From Terricaulis silvestris (GTDB lineage Bacteria > Pseudomonadota > Alphaproteobacteria > Caulobacterales > Aquidulcibacteraceae): a stretch of DNA of 64,000 nt. The notes under the pieces were generated by a model. The model ran no database searches and was not told the origin of the DNA. It saw only the letters and a program-made list of their open reading frames with translations. Within the stretch, counting starts at the first letter, position 1, and the number at the start of each line of letters is the position of its first letter. Location of the stretch: contig NZ_CP047045.1 of the NCBI RefSeq assembly GCF_009792355.1, positions 3,312,501-3,376,500 of the forward strand. The letters are read 5' to 3'. The position numbers and the translations under genes were made by a program. Below are positions 46,471 through 55,384 of this stretch, one piece after another.

Positions 46471-47882
46471 AGGCCGCCCGTCCGGTCGCAGCCAACTCAG
46501 CGCCGCTCTTTACGCCTTCGCATCCGATTCCGCCGCGGGCCCAGCTGCCGCGGTTGCAATCGCTGCGCGTCATGCTCGATAATCCAATCGAAGGCTGGCC
46601 TTCGGCCGTTTACGAAGAGCCGATCTATGTGCCGCCGCGGCGCGATTTTCCGCTGGTCTACCTCTGCGACCCCGACGCTATCCGCGCCGTGCTGGTCGAG
46701 CGCGCGGCGTTCTTTCCAAAGGGTCCGCTTTGGATGCGGCTATTAAAGCCGCTGCTAGGCGAGGGCTTGCTAACGGCTGAGGGCGCCCATTGGCGCTGGC
46801 AGCGCCATGCGGCAGCACCCGCGTTCCAACCAAGACAGGTCTTGCAGTGCAGCGACGCTATCGGCGCGGCAGCCGAGCGCGCGGTTGAACGCTGGCGGCG
46901 CCAAGCGCCCGGCGAGACGTGCGACGTGGCGGCCGAATTTGTCTCCATCACTTTCGAAGTTATTCTCGACACCATGTTCGGCGGCCGCGAGGGCTATGAT
47001 GTGAAAGCGATGAGCGCCGCGTTCGCGCGCTATGTCGCCGAGCTTGGCAAGCCCACGCTTTTGGATCTCGCCAGCGCGCCGCGTTGGCTGAAGCGCTTTA
47101 CCGCACCGGGCGCCAACGAAGCCATTGATTATTTACGCGCCAAGGTGGACGACACCATTGCCCGGCGCCGCCGCGAACCCCCGCGGGGCGACTTGATCGA
47201 CGCGCTCCTCAGCGCGCGCGATCCAGAAACCGGGCGCGCCATGAGCGACGCTGAACTGCGCGACAATCTTCTAACCTTTCTGGCCGGAGGCCACGAAACC
47301 ACCGCGCTTGCGCTCACATGGGCGATCTTCCTGCTCTCGCAACATCCCGAGAGCCAACACCGCATTTATCGCGAAGTCGTGAGCGTCGCCGGCGCCGGCG
47401 CCATCACCGCCGCACATGCGGACGAGCTTCAATTCACCAAACAGGTCATTCAAGAAGCGATGCGGCTCTATCCGCCGCTGCCCGCACTCTCTCGCGTCTG
47501 CCGCCAAGATTGCGAGCTTGCAGGCCGGCCGACCCGGCGCGGTGAAATCGTCGTCATCCCAACCTATGCGCTCCATCGTCATCGGCTCTATTGGGACAAT
47601 CCAGATTGCTACGATCCCGACCGTTTCAGCCCAGGATCGCCATTGGGGGCGCGCCGTTACCTTTATATGCCCTTCGGCGGCGGTCCGCGCGTTTGCATCG
47701 GCGCGAGCTTTGCCATGCTCGAAGCGACGATCATTTTGGCGACCTTGGTGCGCGCCGCAAACTTCGAGACGATCGAGGGGCCGCCGGTGCGTCCGCTGCT
47801 TCGCATCGCGCTTCGCCCAGAACATGGTTTGCCGACGCGTGTGACATTGCGCCGAAGCGAACCCAAGATACGCGCTGCGTGA
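46467..47882 (+). CDS. Cytochrome P450
   Basis: 471 residues. Haem-binding FGGGPRVCIGASFAMLEA with Cys near residue 410, I-helix oxygen motif AGGHETT near 273-279, ExxR as EAMRLYPPL near 330, and a typical N-terminal proline-rich start without a membrane anchor. It is complete and has all catalytic motifs. No ferredoxin or reductase gene is adjacent, so redox partners must come from elsewhere. It ends the five-gene operon and probably hydroxylates or oxidises an acyl product made by the upstream genes. Confidence 0.95.
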   Translation: MKAARPVAANSAPLFTPSHPIPPRAQLPRLQSLRVMLDNPIEGWPSAVYEEPIYVPPRRDFPLVYLCDPDAIRAVLVERAAFFPKGPLWMRLLKPLLGEGLLTAEGAHWRWQRHAAAPAFQPRQVLQCSDAIGAAAERAVERWRRQAPGETCDVAAEFVSITFEVILDTMFGGREGYDVKAMSAAFARYVAELGKPTLLDLASAPRWLKRFTAPGANEAIDYLRAKVDDTIARRRREPPRGDLIDALLSARDPETGRAMSDAELRDNLLTFLAGGHETTALALTWAIFLLSQHPESQHRIYREVVSVAGAGAITAAHADELQFTKQVIQEAMRLYPPLPALSRVCRQDCELAGRPTRRGEIVVIPTYALHRHRLYWDNPDCYDPDRFSPGSPLGARRYLYMPFGGGPRVCIGASFAMLEATIILATLVRAANFETIEGPPVRPLLRIALRPEHGLPTRVTLRRSEPKIRAA

Positions 47883-47916
47883 ACAAGGGGCGCACGGCGG
47901 ACGCCGCCACGCTGGT

Positions 47917-48210
47917 TTACGCCGCTTCTTTTCCGCGCTTTGCCCTTCGCGTAACCGGCGATGTAACGCCCTCGAAGAAATAGTCTAACGGTGCATTGAG
48001 CGCCGCCGCGATGTCGAAAAGCCGGCTTGCCGCCACGCGGTTCACGCCCTTTTCGTATTTCTGCACTTGCTGAAACGTAAGCCCAAGCAATTCGGCCAGG
48101 CGCTCCTGGGTCATGGCGATCGCGAGACGGCGCGCGCGGATGCGTTTGCCGATGGCAGCGTCCGTCGCGGTCGCTCGCCGTTCATCACGCTTCATCGTCT
48201 TTAGGCCCAT
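47917..48210 (-). CDS. Xre-family regulator B
   Basis: 97 residues. [55 protein letters not shown], with the same [17 protein letters not shown] core as the regulator at 42877-43278. C-terminal tail APLDYFFEGVTSPVTRR. It is convergent with the P450 gene at 35 bases. The two similar Xre genes bracket the LysR gene and the operon, suggesting a shared regulatory circuit. Confidence 0.9.
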   Translation of the reverse strand: MGLKTMKRDERRATATDAAIGKRIRARRLAIAMTQERLAELLGLTFQQVQKYEKGVNRVAASRLFDIAAALNAPLDYFFEGVTSPVTRRAKRGKEAA

Positions 48211-48314
48211 CCGCTGACCTTGAAGCGCCTTGCCCGCCTCATCAAGGCAAGTTCGCGCAGAACGTGTGCGTTTTCTGAGGGCGTATGATTCAAAAAGTCC
48301 CCGCGGGGGAAATC

Positions 48315-48500
48315 ATGAAGCATGGGCACGAGGTGTGTTCGCTGTGCGGGCGTGCGCCATCCGAGAATTTTCCAGAGTGGCCGGCCCGCTCCGATCCGGG
48401 CCGTAACGCGCCCGCATTTCGGTCAGTCGGTGACGCTGCAAAGTTCGCGCGAACCTCGCAGAGGGCTGGAACCGACTCTGGCACGCGATTTCCCAAATAA
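48315..48500 (+). CDS. Possible small CxxC protein
   Basis: 61 residues from an ATG preceded by GCGGGGGAAATC, a good SD. It begins MKHGHEVCSLCGRAPSENFPEW with one CxxC. No second metal half-site is seen, so it is a weak candidate. It may be a true small zinc-binding protein or a chance frame. Confidence 0.25.
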   Translation: MKHGHEVCSLCGRAPSENFPEWPARSDPGRNAPAFRSVGDAAKFARTSQRAGTDSGTRFPK

Positions 48501-48512
48501 CATTGAACCTGA

Positions 48513-48575
48513 ATTATGCTCTGAACGGTTCGACTCCCTGCTGTGCGAGAACACGGCCGCGATCGTTTGAGTAGC
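48513..48575 (+). repeat. Dispersed intergenic repeat, copy 1
   Basis: Core CTGAACGGTTCGACTCC at 48521-48537, preceded by ATTATG. The downstream half is more diverged than in copies 2-4. Same orientation as the other copies. See the entry at 53872. Confidence 0.65.
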
Positions 48576-48796
48576 AGCGCCAGATTGTGTCGATACTCGT
48601 TCCGACCAGAATGGGCCTAGAGGATTCATACCAGCGGCCGAAACAACCTCGCGCCATCGCAATCTCGGTGATGAGTTTGGTGGTTGGATTGAATATGAAT
48701 GATGCGCCGCCCGTCGATTGAGCTGATCACCACTCTTGGCGCGACGTTCCCAGGGAAATTCGCGTTCTGAAACGCAGGCGTCGCGGGAGTGATGTC

Positions 48797-49158
48797 ATGG
48801 TGTTTACGATACGGTCTATGAGGCTTGTGGCCTTGGCTGGCGCTTGTGCGCTGTGGGGCTGCACTACCTCGCTTTCGTCTGCGCCGCACACAATGGGCGG
48901 CCCGCCAGGCCACAGTTGCTTAACGCTGGCTGTGGCGGCTACTCGATCGGCGCTCAGCTCTGGGACGAGGTCGCGGTCTCGGGCCAGCGTACGACTTCGA
49001 CGTGCGTGATAGCGCCCAAGGTGCGCGTGATTCCTCGCCACCGCTCGCGCGACCTCCTCGCGCGTGCACCGCCCGCTCTCGCAGTTCGCTCCTTGCTCTC
49101 AGTTCGGGGCGTCGAAGTCAGCGACCCATACTTCGATTCACGAATCCGAGTTGTCTGA
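48797..49158 (+). pseudogene. Possible frameshifted lipoprotein gene
   Basis: The frame from 48797 (GGGAG SD seven bases upstream) begins with MRLVALAGACALWGCTTSLSSAP, a clean lipoprotein signal, but then turns into low-complexity Arg/Ser and stops at 49009. The overlapping frame from 48844 continues in a more protein-like way (GGYSIGAQLWDEVAVSGQRTTSTC, then VIAPKVRVIPRHRSRDLLARAP) to 49158. A single indel around 48900-48930 would join them. Either a pseudogene or a sequencing error. Confidence 0.35.
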
Positions 49159-49263
49159 ATGGCTGACGCCGCAGCGTCCTCTCGGGCAAGCGGCCCGTCT
49201 CTAGAGCAAGCCTGAGGGCAGCGCAGCGCGTCGTGTGCGCTGGGTCTTAGAATGGAGACGAAG

Positions 49264-50379
49264 CTATTGCTGCGTCCTGCGATACTCAGAAAAAAACTCA
49301 TTGCCCGTGTCCGGCAACGGCCCGGCGCCGATATCTTGCAACGTGGGTCTGGATACACGCAGCCCTGTCGACATGATGGTGGCGCACTGCGAGAGATTGG
49401 CTGAAAGGGTAGTGATGTTTGGAGTAATTCTCTGAATCTCGGAGACTTGGCGCGAGATTCGATTGATGAGCGTGCGCGCTTGATCATCTGCGCTCATAAC
49501 TCCGGGCGCTCCGGCGGGAGGCTCCGACGTGCCAGCGGGCGGCTCATCCTTGTTGGCAAACGCCATATTTTCTTCAACCGTCGCCCCGATAGCTTGAACA
49601 AGAGCGGCGAACCCAATTTCAGACCTGACCGACCTTACCACAATACTGTTATAGATCTCGTTGCGGACATTCACGACTGCCGCCGGGAAGTTGTAATACG
49701 CGTTCACTTGAGAGGTGGCGCGTTCGATCTCCGCGGTCGCGGTGGCGATTGTTGCACGCGCCTGTTCCGCGAGCGCGTCATTTGGGATTGCGCGCGCCGC
49801 GACTTTGCCTTCCAACTCCGCGACGCTTTCGCGCAGGCCTCCGGCGCCAAGCAGTTCGTCCTCCACCCTTCGAACGAATGTTTCTCGTTCCAAGACGAGA
49901 TATGTCGTGTCCGCAACGCATTCGTAAGTGAAATAAGCGCGAAGGTTGGTATCGCGTGAGCCTACTGGGCTGTAGATTTGGTTTGTCGCCTGCAGCAGCG
50001 CGATGCCAAGCGCCGTCTCACGAAGGTCCGTGGTTTCTACCTCAGAGAGACCGCCCGGATTTAGCGCCAGCGTCGACGCCCCGTACGCTGCGGCGCCAAA
50101 CGTGACGATGTTCTTGAGATCGACAAAGCGCGAGTGGGTGCGCGCCTCTACGAGATAGCCGTCGGCAAAGCCCATGACTTCGCAATACTGCGACCACAAC
50201 AGATGCTGTGGCGCGGTTGACGGAGTGTCCTCATTCGCATCGCCCGCCGGCGCAGTCACGGGCGTCGGGCATTGCCGCGCCTCAGGTCCCGTGCGCTCGA
50301 AGTGAAATTGCGGCCGATCCGGCACGTGTCCGCAGGCGGCCAGTGTAAGCGCAGACAATGCGGCCCATGTTCGCGTCAT
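49264..50379 (-). CDS. Secreted lipoprotein, function unknown
   Basis: 371 residues. Lipobox LAAC after MTRTWAALSALTLAAC. It is mostly alpha-helical, with coiled-coil-like parts (ALAEQARATIATATAEIERATSQVN, SRQVSEIQRITPNITTLSANLSQ) and several cysteines (ARQCPTP, SQYCEVMG, ECVADTT, LSQCATI). A Pro/Ala/Glu spacer (DEPPAGTSEPPAGAPG) lies near residue 285. No known family is recognised. It is probably held at the outer membrane. Confidence 0.75.
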   Translation of the reverse strand: MTRTWAALSALTLAACGHVPDRPQFHFERTGPEARQCPTPVTAPAGDANEDTPSTAPQHLLWSQYCEVMGFADGYLVEARTHSRFVDLKNIVTFGAAAYGASTLALNPGGLSEVETTDLRETALGIALLQATNQIYSPVGSRDTNLRAYFTYECVADTTYLVLERETFVRRVEDELLGAGGLRESVAELEGKVAARAIPNDALAEQARATIATATAEIERATSQVNAYYNFPAAVVNVRNEIYNSIVVRSVRSEIGFAALVQAIGATVEENMAFANKDEPPAGTSEPPAGAPGVMSADDQARTLINRISRQVSEIQRITPNITTLSANLSQCATIMSTGLRVSRPTLQDIGAGPLPDTGNEFFSEYRRTQQ

Positions 50380-50468
50380 GGATCACCCCCTGGCTGCACT
50401 CCATCGTCCGGCAGCCGCCATCCCTAGGTTGTAGTAAACCTTATCCAGGGGGCCTGCAATCGCAATGT

Positions 50469-51428
50469 CTAAGGCGGCAGCGAGCCGTGCGGCTCAGTGT
50501 TGAGAATCTCGCGCGCCCATACCGGTTTGCCGGTCGCAAGAGCGACCGCGCGGATTTGCAATGGCGTCTCGATCAGGCGTCCACCCGCTCTTTGGATTTG
50601 CGGCCGGTTCTCGAATACCAGCAGGCCATCGTGAACGAGGAACGGCGCATAGGCGACATCCATCACGACTTCAGCGAGAGGGCGCTCGGCGCCAGCGCCG
50701 GTGATGGTCCACACGTAACGGGGTTGACCCGACGACTCGATTTGGCGACTGGACATATAGAACTGCCGATCAGCGGACGGCGCGCGAAGAATACCTGGAG
50801 CGCCGTCGGTTCTCGGAGTGATTTCGTCCGCGGAGACGCCTTCCTCAAACAGACCAGGGCTCGGCGCGCTCGGAGGCGCCGACGTGAGCAGACCGGTGCG
50901 AGGCGTGAAAGTAAAGCCGCCTTCAAGATCGAATGAATCGGTGAGATCAGCCTCATCTAAGGCCTCACTACGAAACACTCCGCCAATTCGCTGCCGCTCG
51001 AACGTCCACCTGAGCAGCACCCGATCCCCGACGGGCGCGGCCTCCGCTTCGAAGGCGCCGCGTAGTGAAGGCTCGAGCGAGAATTCAGCGCCGGATGGAA
51101 GATTCGCGGCGCTTCGTGAGAAAGCGACGCCGCTTGACGCCTCAAGTCCGATCACGGCGAAACGGGTGCGCACACCCGGCTCTTCTGTGATGGCGGTTAC
51201 AGCGCCGCGCGACACAGCGATCGGCATGGCGCGCTCCTCAGTGACCCACTTCAGCTCACCTGAGTTGAGGTCGATCGCTTCGACGCGGCCGTTCGGGTTG
51301 GTAAGAACAATTACGCCGCTCGACGGGTCAGCGACGACACCCTGCGTAAGATCAATAGACTGGGCGTTCGCACCGGTCGGCGCACTCAACGTCAGCGAAA
51401 TGGCCAAGCACAAAGTCCGGGCGAGCAT
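50469..51428 (-). CDS. Secreted PQQ-like beta-propeller protein
   Basis: 319 residues from the ATG at 51428, starting a signal peptide (MLARTLCLAISLTLSAPTGANAQ). Propeller-like blades: GVVADPSSGVIVLTNPNGRVEAIDLNSGELKWVTEE and ALATGKPVWAREI, the classic PQQ/quinoprotein-like motif of outer-membrane assembly and extracellular proteins. It is divergent from the BNR propeller gene, whose start is only 58 bases away. Confidence 0.72.
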   Translation of the reverse strand: MLARTLCLAISLTLSAPTGANAQSIDLTQGVVADPSSGVIVLTNPNGRVEAIDLNSGELKWVTEERAMPIAVSRGAVTAITEEPGVRTRFAVIGLEASSGVAFSRSAANLPSGAEFSLEPSLRGAFEAEAAPVGDRVLLRWTFERQRIGGVFRSEALDEADLTDSFDLEGGFTFTPRTGLLTSAPPSAPSPGLFEEGVSADEITPRTDGAPGILRAPSADRQFYMSSRQIESSGQPRYVWTITGAGAERPLAEVVMDVAYAPFLVHDGLLVFENRPQIQRAGGRLIETPLQIRAVALATGKPVWAREILNTEPHGSLPP

Positions 51429-51486
51429 GAGATTGGTATAGAGGACAAACCCTAGATTGTATAGGCTCCTCGTCCGGAGGGGCGTC

Positions 51487-53691
51487 ATGAGGGGAGCAAT
51501 CTTTAGCGTTGCAGCATTCGTGGGCGCTGTTGTTGCGGCGCAATCGAGCCATGCGCAGCGATGGACCGCGCAAGGACCCGGGCCCTCTGTGGATGGGCAG
51601 GTTGAGATTTTGCCCGACCGCGAAGTGGTCGGGGCCGTGCACGATGTGGCCCCTCATCCGTCCGATCCAAACATATTGTTCATAGGCACAACCAATGGCG
51701 GCGTTTGGCGCTCAGACAATGCGTTAAGCGCCCAACCCCGCTGGACGCACCTCTCGTCAACGCTTCCGTCACAGTCGATTGGAGCACTGGAGTTTGATTT
51801 CACGGATCGCTCGTTCAGTACGCTGGTCATCGGATTTGGCCGTTTCAGCTCCTATCACCGAGGCGGACCGCTAAGCGGCGTTGCCCGCACCACAGATGGC
51901 GGCCGCACTTGGAGTGTTCTTGATGGAGGAGGCCAAATCGTCGGGCTGAACATTTCCGGCGTCGCTGTGCGCGGACAGACAATTGTCGTCACCGCCAATA
52001 GTAGCGAGGGACTCCTGCAAAGCGGCGTCTGGCGAAGTACAAACCTCGGTGCCTCATGGACCAGGATTTCAGGCGCCGCGCATTCGAACTTGCCCAGCGG
52101 GGCGTCGTTCGACCTCGTAAACCTCCCGAGGTCGGAGCGGCTTTACACGAACGCCGGCTGGAGCGGCATATACCGAAGCGATGACTTTGGCGAAACGTGG
52201 AGTAAAGTGAATACAGCCGCCCTGGACGCTGCGCTCACCTCCTCGGTTAGCAACGTGGAGCTGGCGCTTGGACCAGACAGCCGCGTTTTCGTTGCCGTGG
52301 TTACTCACGGACAACTCAGTTCGCTCTTCCAGTCGAGCGATGCCGGCGCGACTTGGGGTGAACTCGACCGGCCGCCTGGCCTTCACCCAGGAGCACAGGG
52401 CCAGATCCATCTCTCCATCGCTGCTGATCCCACCAACGCAGAACGCGTTTATGTCGGTGGCGACCGACAGCCCGATCAGGGCGAAGAAGCGCCGGGTTCG
52501 CCAAGCCAATGGCCAAATTCCATAGGCGCCGTCGACTACACGGGGCGACTGTTTGTGGTGGACGCATCGCGCGCGCGCGGACACCAAGCTACGCATATCA
52601 CGCACAGCAATACCCAGAGCGGAAGCGCACCCCATGCAGATTCCCGCGACATGGCGTTTGATGCAGCTGGCGAGCTCTTAGAAGCCGACGATGGGGGCGT
52701 GTATCGCCGTCGGCGCGTGGGCGCATCGTACGACTGGTTCTCCCTCAACGGGGACCTCCAATCGAGTGAAATGATTCACGTGGCCTGGGATGCGGTCGCT
52801 GACATCGTGATCGGCGGTTCGCAAGACATTGGCACTCCTCAGCAGGATGCGTCGAACAATGTCCGGATGCGCAGCTTCAATACTGCTGATGGCGGCGACG
52901 TCGCCGTGGATGATCTGAGCACGCCGGGGGTGTCGATACGATATTCTAGCTCACAATACCTCTACAATTTTAGGCGGGCGTTTTACACCAGCGCAAACAA
53001 ATTCCTGCGCGCGGACTTCCCCGCCCTTCAGCGCGTCGGACAATCGAGGCCGCTGGAGCGACAATTCTACACGCCGATCGCACTCAACGCAGCCGCGCCC
53101 AATCGGCTCATTATTGGCGCAGACAACGCAGTGTATGAATCATTCGATCGTGGCGACACAATTCGAGAGATCGGCCGCGGCATTCGCGTCAACGCAGAAG
53201 CGGCTGATCCAATTGCGGCCGGCGTGCCATCAAATCCGGACCTCCTCTTTGTCGGCGATCAAGAGGATGTGTATGTGCGCTCAGCGTCTGGCGGCAGGCT
53301 TGCCCGGTCGGCGGCGTATCCTGGCAGGAGCTACGTTGTCGACATCGTGACCGATCCCAGCCAGAGCAGCACCGCCTTCGTGGTCGCTCTTGAGGGCGTG
53401 TTCGTCACCAACAACGCCGGCGCGACTTGGACACGAGCAACGGGAAATCTGATGTCGCTAGAGCCTGGCGCTTTGCACTCCGCGGCGTTCCGAGCCGGTT
53501 CCCGACGCACTTTGATTGTTGGCGCCGCGAGCGGCGTGTACCTTGCTTATGAGCCGTTTGATCATTGGAGCCGGCTTGGCGAAGGCCTCCCGCTCGCGCC
53601 AGTGCTGGATCTCGAGTATGATGCCGCTGATCGGATTCTCGTCGCCGCTACACTCGGCCGCGGCGCGTGGACACTCAGCCTTCCCGACTAA
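51487..53691 (+). CDS. Secreted BNR/VPS10-like beta-propeller protein
   Basis: 734 residues from the ATG at 51487 (GGAGGGG SD). Signal MRGAIFSVAAFVGAVVAAQSSHAQ. Repeated Asp-box motifs: SDPNILFIGTTNGGVWRSDN, TTDGGRTWSVLDGG, STNLGASWTRIS, SDDFGETWSKVN, SSDAGATWGELD, TNNAGATWTRA. This is the pattern of sialidase-like or VPS10/sortilin-type propellers. I see no catalytic sialidase residues, so a binding or structural role outside the cell is more likely. Confidence 0.88.
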   Translation: MRGAIFSVAAFVGAVVAAQSSHAQRWTAQGPGPSVDGQVEILPDREVVGAVHDVAPHPSDPNILFIGTTNGGVWRSDNALSAQPRWTHLSSTLPSQSIGALEFDFTDRSFSTLVIGFGRFSSYHRGGPLSGVARTTDGGRTWSVLDGGGQIVGLNISGVAVRGQTIVVTANSSEGLLQSGVWRSTNLGASWTRISGAAHSNLPSGASFDLVNLPRSERLYTNAGWSGIYRSDDFGETWSKVNTAALDAALTSSVSNVELALGPDSRVFVAVVTHGQLSSLFQSSDAGATWGELDRPPGLHPGAQGQIHLSIAADPTNAERVYVGGDRQPDQGEEAPGSPSQWPNSIGAVDYTGRLFVVDASRARGHQATHITHSNTQSGSAPHADSRDMAFDAAGELLEADDGGVYRRRRVGASYDWFSLNGDLQSSEMIHVAWDAVADIVIGGSQDIGTPQQDASNNVRMRSFNTADGGDVAVDDLSTPGVSIRYSSSQYLYNFRRAFYTSANKFLRADFPALQRVGQSRPLERQFYTPIALNAAAPNRLIIGADNAVYESFDRGDTIREIGRGIRVNAEAADPIAAGVPSNPDLLFVGDQEDVYVRSASGGRLARSAAYPGRSYVVDIVTDPSQSSTAFVVALEGVFVTNNAGATWTRATGNLMSLEPGALHSAAFRAGSRRTLIVGAASGVYLAYEPFDHWSRLGEGLPLAPVLDLEYDAADRILVAATLGRGAWTLSLPD

Positions 53692-53791
53692 GCTTGGATC
53701 ACCCGCGAATGGAGTCGCTTCCGCGACGCCGCAACCGTTTGGGGATCAGGCTCGCCGCCGCTAGACGCGGGCAATCCTGTGCACAATCACT

Positions 53792-53857
53792 CATTATACG
53801 CTAAGCGGTTCGACTCCCCGTCCCGCTCTCATAACTCGCTGTTATCGTCGCATGTGG
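53792..53857 (+). repeat. Dispersed intergenic repeat, copy 2
   Basis: Core variant ACGCTAAGCGGTTCGACTCC, then a second conserved part ATAAC-CG--GTTATCG-C-C-TG. It lies 80 bases upstream of copy 3 in the same direction. Confidence 0.7.
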
Positions 53858-53871
53858 AGGTGATGCAGCAT

Positions 53872-53930
53872 CGATTACGCGCTGAACGGTTCGACTCCGA
53901 CCGCCGCATACCCGAAGTCATCGATACATC
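53872..53930 (+). repeat. Dispersed intergenic repeat, copy 3 (left border copy)
   Basis: 27 bases at 53872-53898 are identical to 63931-63957 (core GCTGAACGGTTCGACTCC). A second conserved block follows 12-15 bases later: ACCCGAAGTCATCGATAC, against ACCCGAAGTTATCGACAC in copy 4. GGTTCGACTCC is also the T-arm consensus of tRNA, but no complete tRNA can be folded here. Confidence 0.75.
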
Positions 53931-54196
53931 GGCCACATCATCCGCATCATCCCAACAACTCTCGCGCGACCCCGCCGTTTAGCGGACATCCGGCGACCGT
54001 TGTTCGCTGTGTGTGGACAGCGCTTAGCAGACAACAGCTCTCACCGAACGTCTGCCCTCACCAGTCTCTGACGCGCATGACTCCCGCGTCGCAATTGCAC
54101 GCGGCTTACATTTCAACTCTCCGAGGATGTTGCATGCCGCGTCTGATCAGCGATCGGACAATCCTTTGCTCCACGCTTGCAGCGCGAACGAGTGTG

Positions 54197-55366
54197 TTAG
54201 ACCGGCTTCACGCCGCTTCCCGGGGGCCGCGTGTCGATCTGATTAAATCTAGCGGCGAGCATTCGGCTGGGAATAGCCGCAGTCGTTCCCGTAGCCACCA
54301 TTTCCGCCACAACTTGGCCAACCCTTGGAGCCATGGTGACGCCTAAGCCGAGAAAGCCGAGCGCCAAGATTGGACCCTCGCCTTCGACCAATCTTCCCAA
54401 AATTGGAAAGTGATCTCGCGAGCGCGGTCTCCAGCCGGACCATCTTCGCAATACCTCCGATCGCCGGACTTGCGGCAAGAACGCGGCACAAGCTTCCGTC
54501 ACGTCTGCTTCTGTCGTTGCTCGAATAGACTCTTTTGCTCGATCCGTTTCGCCAATCGAACGCGGTTCCTCCAACACATAGGTCGACCCCAAAAGGCACG
54601 TCCCATCCATTCGGGGAGTCACGAATCCTTTTCCGTGGTAGACGTGGCGAAGCAAATGCGGGGAGTCGGCTGGCAATCGAACCCTCAAACCCTCGCCGCG
54701 AATCCACTCCATCTCCGGTCTTGGAAAACCCAAGACTGCAGTTTCACCAAGACCCGTTGCGAGCACTATTTCTCCAGCGGCCACCCTCTCACCGGTGTCC
54801 AAGCATACAGCGCTGGCATCAGTATCAACGCTATCTACTCGGGTTTTCAGCTTGATCGTGCATTTTGGATTTCGCGCCAAACGGTCTTTCACGCTCTGCA
54901 AAAGTTGCTCCAAGTCGATCCAGGGCTCGTCATAAAGAAGCGCGCCGGCGAAGTCTCCGCGAAGCGCAGGTTCAAGAGCTAGCACTTCCATCCGCGACAG
55001 CGGATTTGGACCTCTTAGTGCTCCTGCGCACCCTTTGGCGGCACTACGAGATTCTTCCAGATCATCCATCGAGGCGAAGAGTTGCAGCAGGCCCTCGTCA
55101 ACGAAGTCCAAACGCGAGTGTCTCGCGAACTCTGGCACGATGTTGTTGCGGTATAGTCGAACGGATTGGTTCGCGAACTCGGCTATGTCACCATCAAAGA
55201 AAGGGTCCGAGAACGGCGTGAGACTCCCGAAGCCGGCTGCGGAAGTTGCCGTGAGTAGATTCTCCCGAGCTTCAACGATCATCACTCGGCAGCCGATATC
55301 GCAGAGCGCCTGTGCGGCACAACACCCGATAATTCCGCCACCAGCGATCACGGCGTCGAATGCCAT
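54197..55366 (-). CDS. FAD-dependent amino-acid oxidase/dehydrogenase (DAO family)
   Basis: 389 residues. N-terminal FAD motif DAVIAGGGIIGCCAAQALCDIGCRVMIVEA, middle VDSVDTDASAVCLDTGERVAAGEIVLATGL, and C-terminal GEGPILALGFLGLGVTMAPRVGQVVAEMV, as in the DAO/glycine-oxidase/DadA family. No membrane segments. It is the last gene of the minus-strand cluster starting at 63522. In this setting it probably oxidises an amino group on the cluster product or a precursor. Confidence 0.9.
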   Translation of the reverse strand: MAFDAVIAGGGIIGCCAAQALCDIGCRVMIVEARENLLTATSAAGFGSLTPFSDPFFDGDIAEFANQSVRLYRNNIVPEFARHSRLDFVDEGLLQLFASMDDLEESRSAAKGCAGALRGPNPLSRMEVLALEPALRGDFAGALLYDEPWIDLEQLLQSVKDRLARNPKCTIKLKTRVDSVDTDASAVCLDTGERVAAGEIVLATGLGETAVLGFPRPEMEWIRGEGLRVRLPADSPHLLRHVYHGKGFVTPRMDGTCLLGSTYVLEEPRSIGETDRAKESIRATTEADVTEACAAFLPQVRRSEVLRRWSGWRPRSRDHFPILGRLVEGEGPILALGFLGLGVTMAPRVGQVVAEMVATGTTAAIPSRMLAARFNQIDTRPPGSGVKPV

Positions 55367-55384
55367 CTCGTCCTCCCACCGAGG

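Larger units (their letters stand above)
48211..49263. other. Gene-poor stretch with repeat copy 1
   Basis: About 1 kb containing two doubtful small frames (48315-48500 and 48797-49009, listed) and the first copy of the dispersed intergenic repeat. The base composition is lower in GC than the preceding operon. Nothing else is clear. Confidence 0.4.
53692..54196. other. Intergenic region with repeat copies 2 and 3
   Basis: About 500 bases without a credible gene. It contains two tandem, same-direction copies of the intergenic repeat (cores at 53801-53817 and 53882-53898), listed separately. Short frames here have no SD. Confidence 0.5.

Noticed and set aside
53872-53930. tRNA gene at the repeat copies
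   Set aside because: Only the T-loop word GGTTCGACTCC fits. The flanking T-stem bases do not pair, and there is no acceptor or anticodon arm.
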